From positions 124,001 through 188,000 of the forward strand of contig JACKBA010000002.1 of assembly GCA_020634815.1 (NCBI GenBank): DNA of 64,000 nt, in the 5' to 3' direction. Each line of letters opens with the position of its first letter. Within the stretch, counting starts at the first letter, position 1. The notes beneath the pieces are model-generated. The model was not told the DNA's origin. It worked only from the letters and a program-made list of their open reading frames with translations, and did no database searches. The DNA is from Caldilineaceae bacterium. Its GTDB lineage: Bacteria; Chloroflexota; Anaerolineae; Caldilineales; Caldilineaceae. Positions 27,562 through 35,928 of this stretch are shown here, piece by piece. A program made the position numbers and the translations under genes.

Positions 27562-28455
27562 CTAGTTGTTCTGGGTCGTGCTGTCCACGACCTGGATATC
27601 CTGGACCCGATCGCTGCCGTTCTGGCCGTTCTGCACCGGCTCGACCGGCAACAGGATGGCGAAGCCGGCGTAGATGATGGCGCCGAAGCCCATAGTGCCC
27701 AGGGTGAGCGCTGCCCAGATCAGGCGGATCAGGTTGGCGTCGATGCCGAACTTCTCGCCCATGCCGCCGCACACACCGGAGATGATGTGGTTGCTGGCGC
27801 TGCGATAGAGCGGCATGCTCGAACGCACCTTGCTCAGGCCGGAGCGCAACTGGTCGCTCGTGGGCATCGCCTCGCTGAAGCTGTCCTTGGCGCGCTTGGC
27901 CGTGTCGACCATTTCCTTGTCCAGATCCTTCTGGCTGTTGGCACGGAGCAGCAGGTAGCCGGCGCCGATCAACACGGCCGGCCAGAAGAGTACGGCGACA
28001 AAGGTCCAGAAGCCGCTCCACAGGCCGGGCAAGATGCCCAGGTTCGCTAGCAGCCACAGGCCGCCGAGACCCATGAGCAGCGCCGCCGCCCAGGTAACGC
28101 CCTTCTGGCTCAACTCGATGGCCGGCGGGCGAAGCTGGCCGACCTTGTTGGTGCCGGTGGGCAGGAACATGGCCAGCAGGATGTAGGCCAGGAAGCCGCC
28201 GCCCCAGGTGGCGAAAGTCGCCACGACCCAGAGCACGCGCACCAGAACCGGGTCCCAGCCCAGGTACTCGGCGATGCCGCCACAGACGCCGCCGACGAGC
28301 TTGTCGGTCGGGCTGCGATAGAGCATGCGATGGGCCGGCGCCGCTGCCTGCGCCGAAGTGCTGCCGTTGCCTTGAGGCTGTTCAGTCGCCATCCATTCCG
28401 GAATTGCGCCTTGAGGGCGTTCCGTCGTTGTCGTGTTCATGGTTCCTTCACTCAT
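27562..28455 (-). CDS. membrane protein with two PspC domains
   Basis: 297 residues. The first PspC unit is at about 43-100 (MLYRSPTDKLVGGVCGGIAE then DPVLVRVLWVVATF), the second at about 215-275 (MPLYRSASNHIISGVCGGMG then DANLIRLIWAALTL), each with its own membrane segment. Between them are two more hydrophobic segments (AALLMGLGGLWLLANLG and FVAVLFWPAVLIGAGYLLL) and a charged loop. PspC domains belong to phage-shock-type envelope stress systems; here no PspA is visible. Two ATGs (28455 and 28440) both have purine-rich leaders; I keep the longer. Confidence 0.87.
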   Translation of the reverse strand: MSEGTMNTTTTERPQGAIPEWMATEQPQGNGSTSAQAAAPAHRMLYRSPTDKLVGGVCGGIAEYLGWDPVLVRVLWVVATFATWGGGFLAYILLAMFLPTGTNKVGQLRPPAIELSQKGVTWAAALLMGLGGLWLLANLGILPGLWSGFWTFVAVLFWPAVLIGAGYLLLRANSQKDLDKEMVDTAKRAKDSFSEAMPTSDQLRSGLSKVRSSMPLYRSASNHIISGVCGGMGEKFGIDANLIRLIWAALTLGTMGFGAIIYAGFAILLPVEPVQNGQNGSDRVQDIQVVDSTTQNN

Positions 28456-28690
28456 GATTTACCTTCTCCTCAGCTCCGGCGTCTCTCATCTTGCGCCGGT
28501 CATTGACTTCGTCTGTGCGCTGTCGGTAATCAATACGCAGCATAAACCAAAAGGTTTCGGCGTTGCGGCCAAATTTGCGACAAAATGCTGACCTTCTCCG
28601 GAAATGTCCTGCGGAACGCATGATTGGATGTCGATCGGCCCGTGCTACAATCGAGCCATACCCATTTTTCACCACGATTGGAGACAGCAA

Positions 28691-29455
28691 TTGAGCGGTG
28701 CAATCTTGCAAGAAGTAGCGCATCGACCCTGGTCGCTGCCGCAAGCGCCGTGGGTCATGGCGCAGCGTTGGCAGGATCTGCTCTTTGCCCACTGGCCGCT
28801 GCCGCCCGCGGCGCTGGCCGCGCTGCTCCCGCCCGCGCTCGAACTCGACACCTTCGACGGGCAGGGCTGGCTGGGCGTGGTGCCCTTCCGCATGAGCGGC
28901 GTGCGCCCGCGGCTGCTCCCCGCCGTGCCCTGGCTCTCCGCCTTCCCCGAACTCAACGTGCGCACCTATGTCCGCCTGCGCGACCGCGGCGTCGAGAAGC
29001 GGGGCGTCTACTTCTTCAGCCTTGATGCGGCCAATCCCGTAGCCGTGGCGATTGCGCGGCGCACCTTCTGGCTGCCCTACTTCCGCGCGCAGATGCGCCT
29101 GCACGACGACGGCCGCACCATTCACTACGCCAGCCATCGCACGCATGCCGGCGCCGCGCCGGCCGATCTCATCGCCGGCTATGCGCCCGCCGGCCCTGTC
29201 TACCGCGCCAAGCCGGGCGATCTCGACCACTGGCTGACCGAACGCTATTCCCTTTACACGGTGGACGGCAGCGGTCGCCCCTATATCGGCGAGATTCACC
29301 ATGTGCAATGGCCGCTACAGCCGGCGCGCGCCGAGTTTCTGGTCAACACCATGGCGGGCGCGGCGGCCATGCGCCTGCCCGACCTGCCGCCGCTGCTGAA
29401 CTTCGTCCGCCGGCTGGACGTCGTCGTCTGGCCCATCCGCCCGGTTGAGCCATAG
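28691..29455 (+). CDS. DUF2071 (YqjF-like) family protein
   Basis: About 254 residues from a TTG at 28691 with GGAGA eight bases upstream; longer frames exist but lack a ribosome site. The text QRWQDLLFAHWPLPPAALAA, LELDTFDGQGWLGVVPFRMS, ELNVRTYVRLRDRGVEKRGV and VYFFSLDAANPVAV is characteristic of the DUF2071 family, an acetoacetate-decarboxylase-like fold of unknown activity. It is followed within ten bases by the UV endonuclease gene, so the pair is probably co-transcribed. Confidence 0.88.
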   Translation: MSGAILQEVAHRPWSLPQAPWVMAQRWQDLLFAHWPLPPAALAALLPPALELDTFDGQGWLGVVPFRMSGVRPRLLPAVPWLSAFPELNVRTYVRLRDRGVEKRGVYFFSLDAANPVAVAIARRTFWLPYFRAQMRLHDDGRTIHYASHRTHAGAAPADLIAGYAPAGPVYRAKPGDLDHWLTERYSLYTVDGSGRPYIGEIHHVQWPLQPARAEFLVNTMAGAAAMRLPDLPPLLNFVRRLDVVVWPIRPVEP

Positions 29456-29465
29456 GAGGATGTCG

Positions 29466-30473
29466 ATGGCCGCGCATGAACCGACCGGGGCCGAAGTCCG
29501 TGACCAGGCGGGTGCCCGCGCCCAGGCGATCCGGCTGGGCTTTCCCGTCAAGGTGATCGGCGAGCCGCTACGCTCGCATGACAGCCGGCGCTGGCAGAAC
29601 GAGCCCCATCTCAGCGTCAGCCTGGCCTACCTGCGCGATATTTTCGGCTATCTCGACCGCCGGCAGATTCGCTTCTACCGGCTGGCCGGGCAACTGGCGC
29701 CCTACCTGACGCACCCCGGCCTGCCCGCGTTTCACCGCCAGCTCGACGAATGCGCCACCGACCTGGCGGCGACCGGCGATCTCGTGCGCCACTACGGGCT
29801 GCGCGTGACGCTGCATCCGGCCCACTACGTCCAGCTCAACGCGCCGGAGGAGTGGCAGGTGGGCCGCGCCCGCGAGGAACTGGCCGCGTCCGCCATGCTG
29901 TTGGACGCCATGGGGCTGGATCGTGATGCCGTGATCGTGGTGCATGTTGGGGGTGTGTACGGGGATGCGATCGCCGGCCGCGAGCGCTTTGCCACGCGCT
30001 TCCTGGCGCTGCCGGAGATGGTGCGCCGGCGGCTGGCGCTCGAGCACGACGACCGCCGCTACAGCTTCGACGACGCGCTGTGGATCCACCGCCGCACGGG
30101 CGTCCCCGTCGTGCTGGATGCGCTGCACCTGCGCTGTCTCAACCCGGCAGGGCGCACGCTGGCCGAGGCGCTGCCGGCCGCGCTGGCGACGTGGTCCGGG
30201 GATCGCCGCCCGAAGATTCATTTCTCCGGCCCGCGCACCGCACTGCGCGTGGTGCGCGGGCCGCTGGGCGAGCGCGTGCAGGCGCCGCTGCCCAACCAGC
30301 ATAGCGATTTCATCGACCCGTTTGCGTTTATCGACCTGTTGGAAGTGGCCCAGCGACTGCGGACGCGTCCTTTCGACGTCATGCTCGAGGCCAAGGCCAA
30401 GGACCTGGCACTGTTACGGCTGCGCGAGCAGATCGCTCAGTTTGCCCCGGCATTGGCGGCTGACATTGGGTGA
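29466..30473 (+). CDS. uvsE: UV damage endonuclease UvsE/UvdE
   Basis: 335 residues from the ATG at 29466, six bases after a perfect AGGAGG. A TIM-barrel metal-dependent nuclease that nicks DNA 5' of UV photoproducts and some abasic sites, independent of UvrABC. Motifs along the barrel: LRDIFGYLDRRQIRFYRL, LRVTLHPAHYVQLNAPEEW, VIVVHVGGVYGDAIAG, LALEHDDRRYSFDDAL, VPVVLDALHLRCLNP and RRPKIHFSGPRT, with the metal-binding His, Glu and Asp positions present. Start fits the family length. Confidence 0.94.
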   Translation: MAAHEPTGAEVRDQAGARAQAIRLGFPVKVIGEPLRSHDSRRWQNEPHLSVSLAYLRDIFGYLDRRQIRFYRLAGQLAPYLTHPGLPAFHRQLDECATDLAATGDLVRHYGLRVTLHPAHYVQLNAPEEWQVGRAREELAASAMLLDAMGLDRDAVIVVHVGGVYGDAIAGRERFATRFLALPEMVRRRLALEHDDRRYSFDDALWIHRRTGVPVVLDALHLRCLNPAGRTLAEALPAALATWSGDRRPKIHFSGPRTALRVVRGPLGERVQAPLPNQHSDFIDPFAFIDLLEVAQRLRTRPFDVMLEAKAKDLALLRLREQIAQFAPALAADIG

Positions 30474-30525
30474 CCCCTAGCTCCCTCCAGTGCGAAATCG
30501 GCACACGGCCAGGGCGGTCCGTTGC

Positions 30526-30816
30526 CTAGCCGGGCTGATTCTCCGCAACAATCACGACTTCCACACGTGCACCCAATGCGGTGGCAACCTTGCGCAAGAA
30601 ACTGAGGGATGGCTCTGATTCTCCGCTCTCCAGGCGCGCAATGCTGGGCTGTTTGGTGCCGACCAGCGCCGCCAACTGCGCCTGCGTGAGCCCACGTTCG
30701 ATGCGCATTCGAGCGATCTGATATGCAGGTTCGAATGCATCGTAGTGTTGTTTTGTTTCCGGATCGGCAAGCAAGTCTGACTTGATCTTTTCGTAGGGAA
30801 TTGTCTTGGAACTCAT
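30526..30816 (-). CDS. HigA/Xre-type HTH transcriptional regulator (orphan antitoxin-like)
   Basis: 96 residues from the ATG at 30816 (GAAGGAGAACC upstream). A helix-turn-helix of the Xre/HigA kind is clear: IARMRIERGLTQAQLAALVG then KQPSIARLESGESEPSLSFL. The N-terminus KIKSDLLADPETKQHYDAF is the usual leader of HigA antitoxins from HigBA pairs. No HigB/RelE toxin gene is present: upstream is the aminotransferase only 30 bp away, downstream is the convergent uvsE. It may be an orphan antitoxin or a solitary regulator. Confidence 0.87.
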   Translation of the reverse strand: MSSKTIPYEKIKSDLLADPETKQHYDAFEPAYQIARMRIERGLTQAQLAALVGTKQPSIARLESGESEPSLSFLRKVATALGARVEVVIVAENQPG

Positions 30817-30846
30817 CGGTTCTCCTTCAACGAGCAAAATCCAAAT

Positions 30847-32157
30847 CTATGGGACACCGATGGTTTCATGCACGACACCCAGCGCGTAGTCCAGAATCTC
30901 CAGCGCCTGGTCGATCTGCTCCTCGTTCACGGTCATGGGCGGTGCGATGCGGATCACGTTGCTATAGAGCCCGCCCTTGCCGATGAGCAGGCCGCGCTCG
31001 CGCGTTTCCTCGAAGAGTTGCGCCACGGCCTTGGGCGCCGGCTCCTTACTTTGGCGGTCCGTCACCATTTCGATGCCCTGCATGAGCCCCTTGCCGCGCA
31101 CGTCGCCGATGAGCGGGTACTTCTCCCACAGCCGGTCCATCCCGGCGCGCAGGCGATCGCCCAGCACGGCGAAGCGCGCCGGGCCGCCCTCTTCCTCCAG
31201 CGCCTCGATGGTGCCCAGCGACGCCGCAGTCGACGTGGGGTTGCCGCCAAAGGTGCTCAGCGTCAGCCCCTTGCCGGCCATGGCCTCGGCGACCTCGGGC
31301 ACGGCGATGGTGTTGCCCATGGGCATGCCGTTGGCGATCCCCTTGGCCATGGTCATGATGTCCGGCTCCACGTTCCAGTGCGAGATGCCGAACCAGTGCT
31401 CGCCGGTGCGGCCAAAGCCTGTCTGCACCTCGTCGCAGATGAAGACGCCGCCGTAGTGACGGGCAATCTCCACGGCCAGCTCAAAATATTCCGGCGGCGG
31501 GGTGATGAAGCCGCCCACGCCCTGGATCGGCTCCGCCATGAACGCGGCGATGCGGCCCGATGTCGTCGTGCGGATGACGTCCTCGATATCCTGCGCGCAC
31601 GCCACGCCGCACGACGGGTAGCTGAGCTTGAGCGGGCAGCGGTAGCAGTACGGGTTGATGGCGTGCTTGATGTCGGGGCTGAAGCTCTTGCCCAGCTTCC
31701 ACGTCGAGTGCGCAGTGACGCTCATCGTCAGCGAGGTGCGCCCGCTGTAGGCATGGCGCAACGCCACGATCTCGCGGGCGTCGGTGTAGGTCTGCGCGGC
31801 GACGATGGCCGTCTCGTTCGCCTCGCTGCCCGAATTGGTGAAGAAGGACATTTGCAGGCGCCCTGGCGTGATCTCGGCCAGCTTCTCGGCCAGGGCGACG
31901 TGGTTCTCGTTGGGGTAGAGCGTCGACGAGTGGATCAGCTTGCCCACCTGCTCGCGCACGCGCTCGACGACGTGCGGGTTGTTGTGGCCGACGCTGGTGG
32001 TGAGGATGCCGCCGAAGAAGTCCAGGTATTGCTTGCCATTGGTGTCCCACACGTACACGCCATCGCCATGTGCCAGCGGCAGCGGATCGGTGTAGTAGAG
32101 AATGTGGTTCGGCCAGAGATATTGGCGCTGTTTGTCGAGAATCGCTTGCGTGTCCAT
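30847..32157 (-). CDS. class III aminotransferase, AGXT2-like
   Basis: 436 residues from the ATG at 32157 (MDTQAILDKQRQYLWPNHIL). A PLP-dependent fold type I enzyme: GVYVWDTNGKQYLDFFGGIL, SFFTNSGSEANETAIVAA, FICDEVQTGFGRTGEHW and the PLP lysine in IMTMAKGIANGMPMG. The family includes alanine-glyoxylate/beta-aminoisobutyrate and GABA-type transaminases; the text resembles the alanine-glyoxylate aminotransferase 2 group, but the amino donor cannot be assigned. The first bases upstream are the start of a 61-bp repeat array, so its promoter either lies within about 50 bp or inside the array. Confidence 0.9.
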   Translation of the reverse strand: MDTQAILDKQRQYLWPNHILYYTDPLPLAHGDGVYVWDTNGKQYLDFFGGILTTSVGHNNPHVVERVREQVGKLIHSSTLYPNENHVALAEKLAEITPGRLQMSFFTNSGSEANETAIVAAQTYTDAREIVALRHAYSGRTSLTMSVTAHSTWKLGKSFSPDIKHAINPYCYRCPLKLSYPSCGVACAQDIEDVIRTTTSGRIAAFMAEPIQGVGGFITPPPEYFELAVEIARHYGGVFICDEVQTGFGRTGEHWFGISHWNVEPDIMTMAKGIANGMPMGNTIAVPEVAEAMAGKGLTLSTFGGNPTSTAASLGTIEALEEEGGPARFAVLGDRLRAGMDRLWEKYPLIGDVRGKGLMQGIEMVTDRQSKEPAPKAVAQLFEETRERGLLIGKGGLYSNVIRIAPPMTVNEEQIDQALEILDYALGVVHETIGVP

Positions 32158-32206
32158 GGGAACTCCTGGATCGGAAAGGAAAGAAGATTGCTGGTTGAGA
32201 ATAGAG

Positions 32207-32617
32207 GATAGCCACAAAGACGCGAAGGCGCAAAGGTTCACAAAGAAGATAGCGGTCAAGAAATGGGGATAGCCGCAAAGACGCGAAGGCGCAAAGGTTC
32301 ACAAAGAAGATAGCGGTCAAGAAATGAGGATAGCCGCAAAGGAGCGAAGGCTCAAAGGTTCACAAAGAAGATAGCGGTCAAGAAATGAGGATAGCCGCAA
32401 AGGAGCGAAGGCGCAAAGGTTCACAAAGAAGATAGCGGTCAAGTAATGGGGATAGCCGCAAAGACGCGAAGGCGCAAAGGTTCACAAAGAAGATAGTGGT
32501 CAAGAAATGAGGATAGCCGCAAAGGAGCGAAGGCTCAAAGGTTCACAAAGAGGATTGCGGTCAAGAAATGAGGATAGCCGCAAAGGAGCGAAGGCTCAAA
32601 GGTTCACGAAGAAGAAT
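32207..32617. repeat. tandem array of 61-bp repeats (six full copies and a partial seventh)
   Basis: Units begin GATAGCC(G/A)CAAAG at 32207, 32268, 32329, 32390, 32451, 32512 and 32573, exactly 61 bp apart. They alternate between two sub-types at one spot (GACGCGAAGGCGC versus GAGCGAAGGCTC-like). The inner phrase AAAGGCGCAAAGGTTCAC-like is of a kind seen scattered in many genomes. There are no unique spacers, so it is not CRISPR. It fills the gap between the aminotransferase and xdhC. Confidence 0.92.
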
Positions 32618-32685
32618 AGAAGAAGGCGGAGATCGGTCCGTCTGCTGGAACAACCGGTGAGCGCGACACTCTCTTTCCGGCGCTC

Positions 32686-32770
32686 CTCATACCCCTCATC
32701 ATGTCACCTTGTCACCCCCTCACCCCCTCATCTTCTCATCCCCTCACCCCCCCCTCACCATTCACCACCG
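32686..32770. repeat. degenerate 8-bp periodic pyrimidine tract
   Basis: Successive octamers TTGTCACC, CCCTCACC, CCCTCATC, TTCTCATC, CCCTCACC from about 32709. The tract overlaps the last codons of xdhC, giving its Gly-rich end. The reverse-complement family (ACAAGATG) recurs at 60473. Confidence 0.7.
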
Positions 32771-33816
32771 CCACGATCTCCGCCATGATCGACAGCGCGA
32801 TCTCCTCAGGACGGCGAGCGGCGATGGGGAGGCCGATGGGCGCGTGGATGCGTGCGATCTCGGCGTCGCCGAGGCCAAGCTCGCGCAGCGCGGCGACGCG
32901 TTTGGCGTGGGTCTTGCGCGAGCCGAGCGCACCGACGTAGCGCGCCGGGCTGCGCAGCGCCACGGCCAGCGCCGGGTTGTCGATCTTCTCGTCGTGGGTG
33001 AGGACGACGACGCAGCTTCCTTCATCGAGATTCTGCGCAGCCAGGGCGTCAGCCGGCCAGCGCGCGATGAGTTCGGCGGCATGGGCGAAGCGCTCCGGCG
33101 TGGCGAAGGCTGTGCGCGCGTCGAGGACGACGGTGCGAAAGCCGAGCACGTTGGCATAGGTCACCAGGGCCGCGGCGATGTGCACCGCGCCGACGATGAA
33201 GAGTCGCGGTTGCGGCGGCTGCACGTCGATGAAGACTTCGACCGGCCCGGCGGCGCTCTCCAGCGTGACTCGCTCGGATTGCAGGGCTGCCAGGCAAGAC
33301 GCTGCCCGCGCCTGCACGGCCGCGGTGAGCGCAGCATCGTCCAGCGTGCCGGACGACTCACCGCCAGCCTGGATGCGGATCTTGGCGCCAATGGCCGGGC
33401 CGGTCAGTATGGTTGCCAGCGCGACCAGCCGCCCGAGCCGCACGGCCTCCTCGAACTGTCCTTGAGCCGTTGTCCCCGCCATTTCTGTACTCTTCGCTGA
33501 CGGCGGATCGATCGGCTCGACAAAGACCTCGATGGTGCCGCCGCACGCCAGCCCAACACTCTGCGCCAGTTCGTCGGCAATGCCGTAGAGCAGGAGTCTG
33601 GGCCGGATCGCTCTCGAGAATCGCCAGCGCTTCCTGGGCCACGGCGCTTTCGACACAGCCGCCGCTCACCGATCCGGTCATTTCGCCGGCGGAAGAGATC
33701 GCCATCTTCGACCCGAGCGGGACCGGCGCCGAGCCGTAGAGCTTGACGACCGTAGCCAGGGCGACGCGCTTCTGTTCGGCGCGCCAGCGGTCGATCACGG
33801 GCAGGAGTTCACGCAT
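32736..33816 (-). pseudogene. XdhC/CoxI-family protein, interrupted by a frameshift
   Basis: The N-terminal half reads from 33816 as MRELLPVIDRWRAEQKRVAL, then MTGSVSGGCVESAVAQEALA and ILESDP; the continuation RPRLLLYGIADELAQSVGLA, CGGTIEVFVEP is in another frame. One base gained or lost near 33598-33606 (in TCTGGGCCGG) joins them into one XdhC of about 360 residues. The C-terminal half has the Rossmann motif PRLFIVGAVHIAAAL and ends YVGALGSRKTHAKRV...HAPIGLPI. XdhC/CoxI proteins help sulfurate and insert the molybdenum cofactor in xanthine or CO dehydrogenases. Whether the break is real or a sequencing error is unknown. The last gene of a cluster with coxE- and moxR-like genes. Confidence 0.85.
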
Positions 33817-33830
33817 AGGGCAACCTCGTC

Positions 33831-34739
33831 TTATCGCTCGATTCGTCCCCAGGCGGCCAGCTCGCGCAGCGCCGCCAGCGTCAGCACGCCCTTCCACTCG
33901 CGCTCGGCCTGCGCCCAGGCCGCGGCATCGAGCGGCGCCCACGACCAGACCGGCGCCCACGCGCCATCGTCGCCCTGCATCTCGACCAGATAGTCGAGAT
34001 TGGCCGGGATTGCGTCGGGAAAGATATCGGCAAAGGACGAATCAGGCGCCGGCGCGACTTCGAGCGGGCGCAGCACATAGTCACCCCAGCGCGCGGGATC
34101 GGTTTCCACCGAGCGCAGCATATCCGCCCGCACGCGCGCCAGCAGCGGATCGCGCAGAACCGCAGGCACCTGCGGCGTCGTCGCCAGGCGCATGGCGCAG
34201 AGCAGGTCGTTTCCGGCCAGCGGCTCGTGGACCTCGGCCAGCTCGGCCAGCAGGGCCTCGGTCGTGGCGTGCAGCCAGGGGACGCGTTCCGGCTCGGCAT
34301 AGCGCCAGAGGCAGCCAAGCAACTCGGCGCGCGGGTTCATCCAGAAATGGCCAAAGCGTTCGTCAAGACCATCGGCGGCCCACCAGAAGGCGTGCGGCGC
34401 CGTCTCGGCCTCGGGCGGGATGATGCGCCAGCGCGCCGTCGAAGAGTCGAAGGTAGCCAGCAGGTAGTCGATTGCGCCGGCGACCGCGGGATGCGACGCC
34501 GGCGCGGCGACCTCCTCTGCGATCTGCAGGGCGACGCTCGTTGCCAGGGCCGAGGGCGCTGGCGTGCGCAGATCGGGCTCGAGCGCGTGGCCGTAGCCGC
34601 CGCTGTCGGTGCGGGATGGCGCCAGCGCGGCCATGACCTCGCCCGCGTCGCCGCCGGCAAAGTGGTAGTGATAGCGAGCGGCTTCCAGCGGCCGCGCCGT
34701 GTGCAACAGGTAGTTGCGGGCGGCTGCCAACTGTTCCAT
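33831..34739 (-). CDS. hypothetical protein, possible alpha/alpha-toroid fold
   Basis: 302 residues from the ATG at 34739 (MEQLAAARNYLLHTARPLEA). Repeated helical pairs with conserved patches, such as DSGGYGHALEPDLRTPAPSA then ATSVALQIAEEV, AIDYLLATFDSSTARWRIIP and LVEMQGDDGAWAPVWSW, resemble the alpha/alpha toroid of prenyltransferase/terpene-cyclase-like proteins; no DxDD or metal motif was found. It sits between coxE-like and xdhC-like genes, 15-50 bp from each, and is probably transcribed with them. Its role is not known. Confidence 0.75.
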   Translation of the reverse strand: MEQLAAARNYLLHTARPLEAARYHYHFAGGDAGEVMAALAPSRTDSGGYGHALEPDLRTPAPSALATSVALQIAEEVAAPASHPAVAGAIDYLLATFDSSTARWRIIPPEAETAPHAFWWAADGLDERFGHFWMNPRAELLGCLWRYAEPERVPWLHATTEALLAELAEVHEPLAGNDLLCAMRLATTPQVPAVLRDPLLARVRADMLRSVETDPARWGDYVLRPLEVAPAPDSSFADIFPDAIPANLDYLVEMQGDDGAWAPVWSWAPLDAAAWAQAEREWKGVLTLAALRELAAWGRIER

Positions 34740-34788
34740 CGTGAGTCGTTTCACAGCGAACCTTACCTTTCGACCGACCCAAACCCCA

Positions 34789-35928
34789 TCACAACTGCCG
34801 CAAGATGATGGCGAGTTGCTCCAGGCTGGCCAGATTGTGTACGGGCAGCAACTCGTCGACAAAGGGCAGCGCCGCCTGCATACCGCGCACGAGCGGCGCG
34901 TACTCCGGATCGCCTAACAGCGGGTTGAGCCAGAAGACACGGTGCGCCCGCCGTCGCAGCCGTGCCATCTCCTGTGCCAGAACCGTGACATCGCCGCGGT
35001 CCCAGCCGTCGCTGACGATGAGCACGACGGCGCCGCGGCCCAGCACGCGCGGCGCCCATCCATCGTTGAAGGTGTGCAGCGCCGCACCAATGCGCGTCCC
35101 GCTTCCCCAGTCATGTACGGCGAGCACCGCCCGGTCGAGCGCGGCGTCCACCGTGCCGGAGCGGAGCTGCCGCGTCAGCCGGGACAGGCGCGTGCTGAAG
35201 GCGAATGCCTCGACGCGCGCCAGCCGATTGGCGACGACATAGAGGAATTGTAGCAGCACCCGGCTGTAACGCTCCATGGAGCCACTGACATCGCAGAGCA
35301 CGACCAGCGGCCGCGGCTTGATCTTGCGCCGGCGGCGTGCCAACGTCAGCGGCTCGCCGCCGTGACGCAGGCTGTGGCGGATGGTGCGGCGCAGATCAAC
35401 CTGCCGGCCATCTGCCTGGGCCGTGAAGCGACGCGTGCGGCGCGGGCGCACCTGCCAGCGCATCGCCGCCAACTGCGCCTGCACGGCGGCCAGTTCCTGC
35501 GCGTCGAGCCGGCCGAAGTCCGCCTGCCGCAGCCGCTCGACAGCGCTGTAGCGCGCCGTACGGTCGATGTGCGGCGTGTCGTCGGCGTCGAGATCGAGGG
35601 TGTCTACTTGCCAAGTCGCCACTGCATCGTCGGTACGCCGGCGCACTGTGGGCGGCATGTCGGGCTGTTGCGCGGCGGGCCGGCGCCAGAAACGCTCGAA
35701 TACGGCGGCGAAAATGGCCAGGTGTTCGGGCCGGTTGACGAGGATGGCTTGCGCGCTGAGGCGGAAATCTTCCTTGTTACTGACGCCGACGAACGCCAGC
35801 GCGTGGGCCAGGTCGACAAGTTGGGCCGGCGTTACGGGCACGCCGGCGCGGCGCAGCATGCGGCCAAAGCGCACGCACTGCCCGAGCACGGGACCGGCAA
35901 CAGCGCCGGCAGTGTCAGGCGCGGCCAT
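34789..35928 (-). CDS. VWA-domain CoxE-like protein
   Basis: 379 residues. The C-terminal half is a von Willebrand A domain with the MIDAS motif VVLCDVSGSMERYSR (DxSxS complete) and later VLIVSDGWDRGD. The N-terminal half (VLGQCVRFGRMLRRAGVPVT, PAQLVDLAHALAFV) matches CoxE, which works with a MoxR ATPase in maturing the active site of CO dehydrogenase-type molybdoenzymes. Overlaps the moxR gene by 14 bases, which supports a partner relation. No dehydrogenase subunit gene is in the window. Confidence 0.9.
   Translation of the reverse strand: MAAPDTAGAVAGPVLGQCVRFGRMLRRAGVPVTPAQLVDLAHALAFVGVSNKEDFRLSAQAILVNRPEHLAIFAAVFERFWRRPAAQQPDMPPTVRRRTDDAVATWQVDTLDLDADDTPHIDRTARYSAVERLRQADFGRLDAQELAAVQAQLAAMRWQVRPRRTRRFTAQADGRQVDLRRTIRHSLRHGGEPLTLARRRRKIKPRPLVVLCDVSGSMERYSRVLLQFLYVVANRLARVEAFAFSTRLSRLTRQLRSGTVDAALDRAVLAVHDWGSGTRIGAALHTFNDGWAPRVLGRGAVVLIVSDGWDRGDVTVLAQEMARLRRRAHRVFWLNPLLGDPEYAPLVRGMQAALPFVDELLPVHNLASLEQLAIILRQL

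Noticed and set aside
30526..30816. Complete toxin-antitoxin pair
   Set aside because: Only the antitoxin-like gene is present; there is no room for a toxin between its neighbours.
32207..32617. CRISPR-like array
   Set aside because: The 61-bp units are contiguous and nearly identical throughout, with no unique spacers and no cas genes nearby.
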